From assembly GCA_958295665.1 (NCBI GenBank), contig OY282560.1, positions 99,425,930-99,489,929 of the forward strand: DNA of 64,000 bases, in the 5' to 3' direction. This DNA comes from Tipula vernalis. Lineage: Eukaryota; Arthropoda; Insecta; Diptera; Tipulidae. The notes beneath the pieces are model-generated. The model was not told the origin of the DNA, did not search any database, and saw only the letters and a list, made by a program, of their open reading frames with translations. Position numbers and translations under genes: made by a program. This document shows positions 34,590 through 44,140 of the stretch, in pieces (position 1 is the first letter of the stretch; each line of letters opens with the position of its first letter).

Positions 34590-35729
34590 CCTAGAATAAA
34601 GTCGCTGTACTGGACTACTGTTCATTTTATTTGGAGTATTTCGCCAGATCAATAGTGCTTTATATAAATCTTCTCCAGTTGAGTTCACTCTTTTCATAAT
34701 GTTTTTTATTGTTTTCACTGTAGCTTCTATTTTACCATTTCCATTTGGGGATGTTGTTGAGATTTTGAATTCCCACTCAATTGACATCTTTATCAAATCA
34801 TTGTTAAAGAAGTTTGTTGCGTTATCCGTTATTACCATTTGTGGTATTCCATGTCTAGCAAAGTTTCTTTTGCAGCATTTCATGATTTCATTCGATGATA
34901 GATTAGAGATTTCATCTACCTCAAAGAAATCTGAATAATGGTCCACAGTTAATAGATATTTAATTTTTCTTAAATCTCCATTACTTTTTTTCACACTTAT
35001 TTCGAATACATCCATGCTTATTATTTCAAATGGCAAATTCGGAATTTTCGTTGTCATCATTGGCAATTTAGGTTGATTCGCTGAATATTGCTTGCATGAC
35101 GTACATTTATCGATTTCTTCTTTCAATTGATCAGTTATTCCAGGCCAAAACATGGAATCTCTCGCTAACTTCAAACTCATCTCTGTTCCACTATGTGATT
35201 GATGTAAACGTTTCACCATATCTTTCTGCAATGCTTCCGGGATAACTATTCGATGTCCTTTGAAAATTAAACCATTCTGAGTTGACAGCTCATCTTGATA
35301 TTTAAAAAATGGCTTCAATTCAGGTTCACAATTTTTCAAATTTTCTGGAAAACCTTTAATGATTATTTCACAAAGTTTTTTCATGTGAATATCATTTTGT
35401 GTCGCTTCTAATATTGATTTTATTCTTTCGTCAGTTATCGGTAAATGTTCTACCATATTAATTTTTTCAATTTCCTGCATGTAGCTCTTCTCACTTCTAA
35501 TTTTATAGATTTCTTCCAACCTCAAATGTTCGTTCTCTTTTAAGTGTAATCTTGAAAGTAAATCTGCTATATACATTTGCGTACCAGGAACGAATTCGAT
35601 TTCGTAATTGTACCTCTGCAATGCTAAGAACATTCGTTGAAGTCTTTTAGGTGCTGCTAAAAGAGGTTTTTTGTATATTGTTTTAAGTGGTTTGTGATCG
35701 CTTTGAACTATAAATGCTCTACTGATAAT
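34590..35729 (-). pseudogene. Gypsy B Pol part 2: RNase H end and integrase
   Basis: The frame runs on from the amber stop. It holds the end of RNase H (QSDHKPLKT, ADLLSRLHL), the integrase zinc domain (HQSHSGTEMSLKLARDSMFW, then CTSCKQY) and the DDE core: SMDVFEIS, VTDNATNF, and the Glu block SPNGNGKIEATVKTIK. The reading frame breaks near 34590 (after RRTRCSIP). Integrase would insert the cDNA, but this copy lacks a continuous C-terminus. Confidence 0.9.
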
Positions 35730-37436
35730 CTACTGCTCAAATCTCATGCATCCAAACAAGATTGCTAATGCCTCCTTCTCTATTTGGGCATAATTGCGTT
35801 CAGTGCTAGTTAAAGTTCGGGATGCAAATGATACAGGCTTACCATCTTGAAGTAATACAGCACCAAGTCCTGTACTTGAACTATCACATTGCATAACAAT
35901 TTTCTTTTCTGTATCGAAGTATTGTAAAACGGGCACTTTAACTACAAGTTGTTTTAGTTTCTCAAAATACTGCTGATGTTCTGTTCCCCATACAAAATCA
36001 TCATTTTTGTACAATTTTCTCAATGGTTCACAAAATTGAGATAATTTTGGTAAAAATTTTGTTAAATATGTGATCATTCCAAGGAATGTTTGCACTTGCT
36101 TGAAACTAATAGGTTCGGGCATTTCCGTGATTGCATTAATCTTCGCCGGATCCGGTTTCACGCCTTCACTAGTTAAAAGATGTCCAAAGAATTTGACTTC
36201 ATCTTTGCATAATCGTAACTTGCTTTTGTTTAACTTTAAATTTGATTCTCGCAGTTTCTCAAATAATTTTTCTAGCTTGATATTATGATCTTTCATAGCT
36301 TCTTCGTAATTTTCACCACAGCCATATACTAGGATATCATCACAGATGCACTCTACTCCTTCAAGACTTTCGACCATCTCATGTTGCATTTTTTGATAGA
36401 GTTCTGGTGCCGGAGAAATGCCGAATGGAATACGATTCCATTTATACCTTCCAAAAGGTGTCCAAAATGTCGTTAGATAGCTGCTTTCTTCATTTAATGG
36501 GATTTGCCAAAATCCTTTTGCAGCATCCACCATGGTAAAAATTTTTGCTTTGCTTAATTCTGGCATCACTTCTTCAACTGTTGGCATTTGGTAATTTGTT
36601 CGTTTCAATGCTTTATTCAAATCCACTGGATCAAGACAAATTCTAAGTTTGCCACCTCGATTTACAAGTACCACGTTACTGACCCAATCAGTATGACGAT
36701 CAACTTTAGACACTATTCCAAGTTTAACTAAATTATCGATCTCAGCTTTGAATTCTTTCCTCAGTCCATGAGGAATTCGGCGGGGATTTTGTATCACTGG
36801 TTCTATGCTTTCGTCTATTTCTAAACGTACTTCATTTTTCGTTTTTCCTATGCCATCAAAAATATCATCGTATTTGCTGATTAATTCTTCTGCTTGTCTC
36901 ATCAAATTGTTTGACACTTCAATTTTTTTACACACTTTAATCAACTTCATTTCCTGACAAAATTTGCTCGATATTAAAGGTGCTTGATTTTGCGTAACTA
37001 CTTCGAAATTTAAATTGTATTCCGTTCCATATCGTAAGATTTTTAAAGTTGCACGACCCAATGGAGTAACTAATTTATCTCCAAATCCTCGAATCTGCGT
37101 AGTTGTTCTTATAAGAGGTGCATTATCCTTACCAACAATTGCGCGTAAATTTTGTAATCCAATCACATTGCAGGTTGCTGCTGTATCCAATTGACACTTT
37201 ATTTGTTTTATTTCGTCATCATTAATATAAAAATCCAGAACTGCTGTTAAAATTCTATCGTTCCCCGATTCGTATATAGAAAATACCATATCACTGTCAT
37301 CGTCATTTCCAACTTCATCATCGATAATGGATTTCACTGTTTTCGCTTTATTTTTGGCTTCAAAGCAAACTTGAGCAAAATGGTTATATTTTTTGCATAT
37401 GTTACATTTCTTGCCGTAGGCTGGGCACTTCTTCAT
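35730..37436 (-). CDS. Gypsy B Pol part 1: protease, RT, RNase H start
   Basis: The product starts in a Cys/His region (CPAYGKKCNICKKYNHFAQVC). The retropepsin motif reads LDTAATCNVIG (Ala where Gly is usual). RT follows: LDPVDLNKALKR, FTMVDAAKGFWQIPL (first Asp), CDDILVYG (catalytic box), then FFGHLLTSEG and the RNase H entry QCDSSSTGLGAVLL. A TAG at 35730-35732 interrupts RNase H. The same frame continues on the other side (AFIVQSDHKPLKTIY), so a single substitution explains the break. Confidence 0.92.
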   Translation of the reverse strand: MKKCPAYGKKCNICKKYNHFAQVCFEAKNKAKTVKSIIDDEVGNDDDSDMVFSIYESGNDRILTAVLDFYINDDEIKQIKCQLDTAATCNVIGLQNLRAIVGKDNAPLIRTTTQIRGFGDKLVTPLGRATLKILRYGTEYNLNFEVVTQNQAPLISSKFCQEMKLIKVCKKIEVSNNLMRQAEELISKYDDIFDGIGKTKNEVRLEIDESIEPVIQNPRRIPHGLRKEFKAEIDNLVKLGIVSKVDRHTDWVSNVVLVNRGGKLRICLDPVDLNKALKRTNYQMPTVEEVMPELSKAKIFTMVDAAKGFWQIPLNEESSYLTTFWTPFGRYKWNRIPFGISPAPELYQKMQHEMVESLEGVECICDDILVYGCGENYEEAMKDHNIKLEKLFEKLRESNLKLNKSKLRLCKDEVKFFGHLLTSEGVKPDPAKINAITEMPEPISFKQVQTFLGMITYLTKFLPKLSQFCEPLRKLYKNDDFVWGTEHQQYFEKLKQLVVKVPVLQYFDTEKKIVMQCDSSSTGLGAVLLQDGKPVSFASRTLTSTERNYAQIEKEALAILFGCMRFEQ

Positions 37437-38299
37437 ACCATATGATCTCTTTTACCTCCACAATATATACATAAATCTTTGTTGGTTCTATTGCATTGCG
37501 AATTTGTAGAACGCTGACGGGAATGACTTTTATGCTTATTATCACCGCCCATATTTTTTGATCTCGATTGCCTAGAATTATTGGCCCAAATTTTATTCAC
37601 ATCATTGGTATTTGAATTATTGTATTTATCTTTATCACTTGAAAGTTGCTTTAACTGCTTTTGCGTTAATTCAGATACCTTAATTTTATTTATATCATTT
37701 TGTAAGGTTATGTCCTTGTCGTCGTATAATTTTTCTCGTAGCTTGACGTTTCCAATTGAAATGCATAATTTGTCTAACAAAAATTCATCTGACAAATCCT
37801 TTCCACAATTAACCGCATCGCACTTGAATTGGCAAGTTTTCACCATAGTTTTAAGTCGATTCACATATTGATCAATTGTCTCATTCGGTTCTTGCGTAGC
37901 CATATTGAACATAGCTCGTTCATAACGCTTATTACATTCCGGAACTAAGTATTTTTCGATTGCTAGTAACACTGTAGTTGCACTAACTTTATCAGCTGTT
38001 GTTAATGGAAAGTTTTGATAATGCTTAAAACAATCCTCGCCAATTGCTGAAAGCAAAATAGCAATTTTTTCGGCTTCTGTCTTGTTGCTAACTCCGCTGG
38101 CAATCACATAATTTTCCCACGTGGCTTTGAAATACTTGATATTTGCTGCTATATCGCCAGTAAAATCAATGGGTTTAGGCAATGGAATATTTGCACTTAT
38201 ACTTTGCATTGCTTTATTTTCTCCAAGATTTTGCTTCTGTATATGTTTTGATAGCTGCGCTATTTTCTCTTCTAAATCAAGAATTTTTTGTTCCGCCAT
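37433..38299 (-). CDS. Gypsy B Gag, 288 aa
   Basis: The Gag structural protein starts at MAEQKILDLEEK, 96 bp inside the 5' LTR. It has an N-terminal coiled coil (1-30), a capsid region (LPKPIDFTGDIAANIKYFKATWEN-type core, with LLSAIGEDCFKHY), and a basic C-terminus rich in Lys, Ser and Asn. The first Cys pair of a zinc knuckle (CIYCGGKRDH) lies at its end. The frame closes at 37433, overlapping the Pol frame by 4 bases in the -1 register. This could be a programmed frameshift site or a one-base lesion. Confidence 0.9.
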   Translation of the reverse strand: MAEQKILDLEEKIAQLSKHIQKQNLGENKAMQSISANIPLPKPIDFTGDIAANIKYFKATWENYVIASGVSNKTEAEKIAILLSAIGEDCFKHYQNFPLTTADKVSATTVLLAIEKYLVPECNKRYERAMFNMATQEPNETIDQYVNRLKTMVKTCQFKCDAVNCGKDLSDEFLLDKLCISIGNVKLREKLYDDKDITLQNDINKIKVSELTQKQLKQLSSDKDKYNNSNTNDVNKIWANNSRQSRSKNMGGDNKHKSHSRQRSTNSQCNRTNKDLCIYCGGKRDHMV

Positions 38300-38394
38300 T
38301 TTGTCAAAAAAAAAAAATTTATTACTTTATTTTTTTTTCACATACAACTACAGAATATTTCTATATTATATACGAGTAATCACATCTGACACCA

Positions 38395-38641
38395 TGTTAT
38401 ATAATGTTCCTTTGAAGATTATATTAATAAAATTCTTTAGCCAATATTCAATTGTTTAACTATTTATTATACAAAGAGATATATATTGTGACAATGTTTA
38501 TTATACGTTCACTCTCCAAGCTGCCTTGACTCGTAATGATCTTCGTTGATGTCTCTTCCATCCGGTGTTGCCACATCTATACTATCTATATATATCATCT
38601 AGTGTTGTCATAGAGATATATCATAATCTAGTATTACAACA
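38395..38641 (-). repeat. Gypsy B 5' LTR
   Basis: This 247-bp LTR is followed on the minus strand by a TGG-starting primer-binding site at 38394-38381 that resembles those pairing with tRNA-Leu (inferred from memory of tRNA ends). Confidence 0.95.
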
Positions 38642-39109
38642 GTATTGATACAATGCTTTGAGAAATTGACATTGTTGCAGGTTAAATCAATGACATCCTT
38701 GTGAGGGGAAGAGCGAGTTATTGATCTCATTCATGATTATGGATTCTCTGTAGAGATTGCAAAATTTTCGTTCGGTACGAAGCCATAGTAAAGCAGGTTT
38801 AGATGTTTGAAAACAGGTATTCCGTAAAACACAATTACCGTTTTGCGACTAACATACGACCCAAAATCAACTTCAGTCGAGAATGAATGCCTAGCAAGCA
38901 GTTGGCGAAAGCCAGTCATACGGAAACTGGTTTAAGATAAAAGAAAATGGATGCTGACATTAAAGAACTAATTAAAAGGATGGTCGAACTATAGGAAAAA
39001 TCCGACTAGACGATTGTGACATTGATGGCGCGGTTAGTGCTACAATCAGAAAGGCAGCAACCATGCATCAGCCAATCTGGCAAAGGTGCAGGTAACATCG
39101 CTGCATAAA

Positions 39110-39320
39110 AACATGTCAGATCGCATGGAGAAGTTTATATATTACGCTGGAGATAACTTGACGTTCGAATTGTGGTACCAGCGATATGAAATTATATTTG
39201 TGACAGATGCAGGTACAGCCGACTATGTTCAGTTTGCCAGTATGCCACTCAGGAAAGAAACTATTCCCTTCGATGACGTAGTGAAAGAACATAAGCGCAT
39301 TTTCGGCCGGAAGTAACCTT
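39110..39320 (+). pseudogene. mag-like Gag N-terminal fragment
   Basis: The frame MSDRMEKFIYYAGDNLTFEL, then WYQRYEIIFVTDAG, is typical of the start of Gag in mag-clade Gypsy elements. It stops at 39316, and later Gag sequence is broken by many shifts (39317-39700 still shows fragments such as DGKRSW and DFSEYAARVN in other frames). Confidence 0.6.
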
Positions 39321-40029
39321 AGTTTTCGGTCCGCTACAAGTACCTGAAGACGGAAAAAGAAGCTGGTGAAGATTTTTCCGAGTATGCGGCACGGGTTAAT
39401 TTGCGAGATGTCTTCAATATTGCAATACGATTAAGCAGCTTAAAAGTTGTGAAGGCGATGGTTTTGTGCCCAGGCGCCTGGAATAGTGAAGTGTCTGCAA
39501 TGGATCGGAAACCGGATCGGAAACGGAATTCCGTGTCGAAAGTGTGGGGCAATTCATTTCGACAGTGATTGCCCCTTCCGCGAAAAAAGTATTTTGAGTT
39601 CAAGCAGGTCGGTTCCAAGGTAGGTTACTGTGGAGTCTGACAGAAGAGCAAGCAATGGGCGCTTCTCGGGACCAAGTTAAGATGCTTTAAAAATTTACGC
39701 CATGGTTGAAATTGTACGACAGAGAACTCGTCGGTACGTGTTATGTAAGAAAATCAAATTTAAACTTACTTGGAAGTGATTGGATCGAAGTTCTGGATCT
39801 ATGAGGCGGGTCAATCACTCAATCGCGAACATCTGCAATAACATTGAGTAAAAGATAACCACAAAAATGGATGAAGAAAGCAAAAAAATTGGGTTTGTAC
39901 AACAAAATGAAGGCATCTTTAACATTGAAGGTGGGAACGAAACCAATTTTTCGCAATAAAAGCCCGGTGCCTTTCGCAGCAGCTGAACATGTGAAAAATG
40001 AGCTTAAGAGATTGCAGTTGTTGTGAGTA

Positions 40030-40710
40030 ATCAGCCCGATCGATTACTCGGATTTCGCCGCACCACTCGGATTACGCCGCACCGTTAAAAGAAAGGACGG
40101 AAGAATACGTATTTGTGCCGATTATTCAAAAGGGTTGAATGAGGCACTGGAACCAAATAAGTACCCACTGCCAATGCCGGAAGGAATCTTCTCGAAACTG
40201 AGTCAATACCGAGTGTTCAGCAAAATTGACCTATCCGACGTATTTTTACAGATGGAGATGGATGCCATATCAAAAAACTCATGCCGATCAACACCCTCCA
40301 ACCGGACGTGAAGACAGCGAGCGCCTGGTATTTTCCAATAATTAATTGCACGATCATGAGTGGAGCTAAAGGTACTTTTCCTTCCATTGACGATTTTATT
40401 GTTGGAGAAAATGACGAAAAAAACCATCGCGACAATCTTTTCGAGGCATTGAAGCGTATCTAAAAGTACGGTTTTCGCCTGAAGCTCGAAAAATGTTCGT
40501 TTGACCAGAAAAGTTGGAGTTTCTGAACCATACCATCGAAGCACATGGCTTACGACCAAACCCCCAGAAAATCGAAATGCTGAGGCTAATTCTCACACCG
40601 AAAGTCGTCCAACAATTGCAAGCATTCCAAGGAGCCGTTACACCGTACGGGGAATTCTTTAAAAAAACAGCTGAAAGACCTGCATGGGCCATTGCAAAAC
40701 ATTTTGCTGG
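40030..40710 (+). pseudogene. mag-like reverse transcriptase relic
   Basis: Read across frames: PIDYSDFAAPL, VKRKDGRIRICADYS, LNEALEPNKYPLPMPEGIF, YRVFSKIDLSDVFLQMEM (first Asp region), a degraded stretch in place of the catalytic box (DDFIVG at about 40392), and RLKLEKCSF, then NPQKIEMLRL. Stops and shifts throughout show an old, inactive copy. Confidence 0.8.
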
Positions 40711-40922
40711 ATGATTTTAATTTACCAGCACCAGCACAACGAGTAACAGAGCCAGATGTCTTGCCAGAGCTTGAAACAGAGAACGAGCCTTTTGAAGAGG
40801 CCAGAGAAGATTCTGAAGAAAGACACCACAAGAATGACGCACGACTCGAGCTAATGCCAAAGGAGTCACACAATGCTATCATGATTACAACAGGTTTAAA
40901 TCTTTTAAATTTAGTACATTGA
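40692..40922 (+). pseudogene. mag-like Pol C-terminal tail fragment
   Basis: This 76-codon acidic frame (PAPAQRVTEPDVLPELETEN, then EEAREDSEERH) looks like the low-complexity C-terminal tail of a Gypsy polyprotein. RNase H and integrase that should precede it are missing, which implies a deletion of 2 kb or more at about 40690. Confidence 0.5.
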
Positions 40923-41170
40923 TTTTTGTTGTTGTTTTGTTTGCTATTTCCCAAGGTTTGATCTTTGTTTTTTAATGAGGGAGGTGTGTTCTAATGTGGT
41001 AGCACTGATTTATAGGGTTGTGAAGTGACAACACTGATAAGCAGTGAATACAAAAAAGAGGACAAGGTAGGCATACAGAGAAAATAGTAGACGACGGCCT
41101 CAGGGAATGAAAGGGTAGGAAAAAATAAAAATGTTACCCTAATAATAAATCTGGAGGTTTAATTGAATAA

Positions 41171-42354
41171 TTCATTGATCGGTAATGGTGCTAAATCGCA
41201 CAAGGTGTCCGCAACCCAAAATTAAACGTTTAGGGAATTTCTGGCGCATTACCTTCATTGTTGTACGGCTTATGTGGCAAGCAGCGGCACCTTGCACGTC
41301 GATTATAGGCCATAAATTATCAGTTAGCATCGTTCTGCTTTTGAAGAAATTGAGCCACATTTATGTACAATGATGGAAATTTTCTAGAAAGAGTAGCCGC
41401 CCATAAGAGGGCTCTAGGAACCCACTTGGCGGATATTATTAATAATCGTGAAATTAAATTAAAAAAAACCTTGATTTGAACTTAAAATGTTAGTTCTTGT
41501 TGGATAACCCTTTAGTTCAAGTCCTGACCTTCATGGTAGTCAAACACATTGAAACCTCTTAACGTAGCGTTGACGTAGCGCTTTCTGACGACTTTATAAA
41601 TACTTTAGCATGTTTTAAAATATTCAATGTCTTCTATCTTCCTTTCTTTTATGTCGCCGATGCCTTTTGCAACCTTTAATAATGAATTTGAAGTATTTTA
41701 AAATTTTAATGTTTATTTTAAGCATTAAACTTAATTCAAAGTTGAAAAGCTTGCGTCAAACAAAACTACTCCAGAGCTACCAGAATTACTATTGAGTAAC
41801 TCGACACTTAGGAGATTTTACGGTCGTACGAATACTATACCATATGATCGTCTAGTCTAACCTCTTTAACAGTTTCACGAATATGACGGCAGATGCCATC
41901 AAACAAACATGCTTCCTGTGAGGCATGACGGCATTTTCCGTTATTTAAATAAAGTTAATTTGGGACATGCAGTTAATTATTTAATGAACTGCAATAGAAA
42001 CATTATCTATATATTCCAGTAAAATGTTGTTTGATTTTAATTTTGACCGATTTAAAGTTCCATTCGTTGTTCCATCCGTTTATAAGGAAAATCTGTCTTT
42101 GTCCCAAAAAGTTCACGAAACTTTTTTTCTTGGCCGTGAATGTGTTAATGAACATCGTGAATGAGTAGTTAACTAAATTTGTTTATTCGATGGCTTAAGC
42201 CTTGTATTCAAATAATTAACAACTCAAGCTCAATAATTAGCACATTGCGTTAAAATGTCCAGTTAATTCCGGGAGCCTTTTTTATAACCATAAAGTAAAG
42301 ATTGTCATTTAATAAATTGCGAAAATTTAATTTAAACGTGTTTCTTTTTTTTAG
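41171..42354. other. Spacer upstream of the Harbinger exon
   Basis: No complete gene is seen. The transposase N-terminal exon expected here for a full Harbinger element was not found. A polypyrimidine tract and AG (42344-42354) immediately precede the exon. Confidence 0.5.
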
Positions 42355-43035
42355 GAGTTCCATAGTATTATTTTGATGGGTGTTGCTGATGGAAATTACA
42401 GGTTTCAATATTTAGATATTGGAGCACATGGCAGCGAAGATGATGCTGGTGTATTTAGTGCAACCAAATTTGGGCAAGCGGTTCTAGCGGATGAAATGCC
42501 TTTTCCGGAAGACTGTTCCATTGGGAATATACAACTTCCGTATTATTTTGTCGGCGACGATGCATTCCCCTTGCATAAACGAATTATGAAGCCATACGTA
42601 CCTCGCAGGCCACAGCGCTTGACTGACGAAGAACGCGTATTTAATTACAGACTCAGTAGAGCAAGGCGCGTTGTGGAAAATGCTTTTGGCATTCAATGTG
42701 CAAAGTGGCTTTACCTGAAGAGAACAATGTTTTGCGGACCTGACAGGGCTCAAAAAATAGTAACAGCTTGTTGCTATCTGCATAATTATTTGATAAAATC
42801 AAATAAAATTAGTTATGTACCAGCCAATTACGCCGATTATTATGAGAATGGAAAGCTGGTACAAGGAGTTTGGCGAAACAAAATCAACCAAAGTTCTCTA
42901 TTCTCGAGCAGAATTTCAGTTAATGCCGGTAGGCAGAATAATATTGGCAAAGCTGTACGAAACGCCGTAAAAGATTACGTAAATTCGGAAGTCGGCGCAT
43001 TGGAGTGGCAACGCAGGTCCGTGTTTTTGGAATAA
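42355..43035 (+). CDS. PIF/Harbinger (HARBI1-like) DDE transposase, 3' exon
   Basis: A polypyrimidine tract and AG at 42353-42354 precede a frame that opens EFHSIILMGVADGNYRFQYL, the standard mid-protein sequence of HARBI1-like nucleases, so 42355 is an exon start and not the gene start. Catalytic features include YLDIGAHGSEDDAG, VGDDAFPL (second Asp) and ARRVVENAFG (Glu). The frame then runs into the helical C-terminus (CCYLHNYLI) and stops at 43035. The 226-codon exon is intact. The upstream exon(s) with the DNA-binding N-terminus were not found in the preceding kilobase, so this is either a 5'-deleted element or a gene with a distant first exon. It converges on a MADF-type gene, the usual partner in PIF/Harbinger elements. 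Confidence 0.85.
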   Translation, partial: EFHSIILMGVADGNYRFQYLDIGAHGSEDDAGVFSATKFGQAVLADEMPFPEDCSIGNIQLPYYFVGDDAFPLHKRIMKPYVPRRPQRLTDEERVFNYRLSRARRVVENAFGIQCAKWLYLKRTMFCGPDRAQKIVTACCYLHNYLIKSNKISYVPANYADYYENGKLVQGVWRNKINQSSLFSSRISVNAGRQNNIGKAVRNAVKDYVNSEVGALEWQRRSVFLE

Positions 43036-43124
43036 TATTTTTTTTTTTAATTCAGTTTTCTAATGAAATAGCTATGTAATTAAACAATAAAATTAATAAT
43101 TAAACAAAAATATATTTGAAATTC

Positions 43125-44140
43125 TTATTTCAAATGTCCATTTAATTTTCGAATTTGCTCCAGCGTCTGTTCCTGGAATTTGAAATTTAATTCCTCAACT
43201 ACATTGTCAGGTAACTTCTGCAGCATCCTGTCTAAATTATTTAAAATGACCTCGTGTTTTTGTTGGTAACGCACAGAATCTCGAGAAGTCGATGGCATTT
43301 TTTTCATGTTTATAAACTCATTGAGGGAGTTTGTTAAGCTTTCCGCACTGCTCAATGCAACCGCAGCTTTTGAATTTATTTTCCCCATCTATTTTGAATA
43401 AATAATTTGCGAATGGAAATACATACGAACTTACCTAGAAATAATTTGAAGCATTACTGTCTTCAATGCCACTCTCATGTTGTTGTGAGTCCTCATCCCT
43501 TGTACTGGTAGAAAACGTTCTGAATAGATAACGTACAAGTTTTTAGAAAAAAATTTGTCATGGACATTAAGGCTAAATCTTACCGTCTCCTGCTATCTGA
43601 AGATGCAGATGATATGAATGACATGTCCCCTTCGAATTCCCAATCATTCATTTCATCCACATTGAAAAACAAGTCTTCTTCATCCATATCCATGTCATGA
43701 TCAGGAGCTGAATTTCCGGACTTTGATGGTTTTCTCGCCTTTAACTTATGGTAGCGTCGGCTATCCTTTAGAGATTTCCAGACTGATTTGCACTCTTCAA
43801 CTAAATTTTAATAAAATAAATGTTTAGCATGCATATATATAATTATTACAATAAGTTAAATTATTATTTTACGTTGTTTTTCCATTTCTTTGGCTATTTG
43901 GGACCAAGCACCGGCAACAGCATGGCAATTTTTATGAAGTTTGTCTTCTAATTTCCAAATACATAACTTCCTTTTTTCCACTGAATTGAACTCACTTTTT
44001 TTCGACTTTTGGTTTTTCTTTGTTAATGTTTTTGCAGATTTGCTGTCAATGCTTTGGGTTATTATATCCATATTATCCACAGTATTATCGTCGTCCAAAT
44101 AATCCTCTAAATACTCGACTTCGTAATGTTGGTCGGCCAT
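43125..44140 (-). CDS. MADF/Myb-like DNA-binding protein of a Harbinger element, four-exon model
   Basis: My model has exon 1 at 44140-43873 (start MADQHYEVEYLEDYLDDD), exon 2 at 43800-43584, exon 3 at 43519-43435 and exon 4 at 43388-43125. All junctions are GT-AG and phases match. The MADF-type fold spans exons 1-2: CIWKLEDKLHKN, AVAGAWSQIAKEM, then ECKSVWKSLKDSRRYHKLK. An acidic stretch and a C-terminal helical segment follow (LDRMLQKLPDNVVEEL). The last codon of exon 3 is TAG, directly against a GTAAGT donor, and exon 4 continues in the same frame from ATGGGG. So the protein either ends at 189 residues or lost its C-terminus through one nonsense change. Such proteins guide the Harbinger transposase to the nucleus and DNA ends. 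Confidence 0.7.

Larger units (their letters stand above)
33775..38641 (-). mobile_element. Young Ty3/Gypsy element B, near-intact, target duplication GTATT
   Basis: The two LTRs of 247 bp (33775-34021 and 38395-38641) differ at one position (33939 versus 38559). They begin TGTTATATAATG and end ATTACAACA, and are flanked by 5-bp direct repeats GTATT (33770-33774; 38642-38646). On the minus strand the order is PBS (TGGTGTCAGATGTG just inside the 38395 LTR), Gag, protease, RT, RNase H, integrase, then a purine tract (AAGCGAAGGAGAT) before the 3' LTR. One in-frame stop in RNase H and one frameshift in integrase disable this copy. Confidence 0.95.
33530..41170 (+). mobile_element. Old mag-like Ty3/Gypsy, split by a younger Gypsy
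   Basis: Fragments on both sides of the young element (33775-38641) appear to belong to one degraded plus-strand element. A putative 5' LTR part (33530-33774, with GTAGCACTGAT) lies on the left. Gag, RT and C-terminal fragments lie at 38647-40922, then a purine-rich tract (GAGGGAGG near 40977) and a putative 3' LTR from about 40984 (again GTAGCACTGAT at about 41000). RT motifs (RKDGRIRICADYS, LEPNKYPLPMPE) match the mag clade. RNase H and integrase are not recognised. LTR limits are approximate. Confidence 0.6.
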
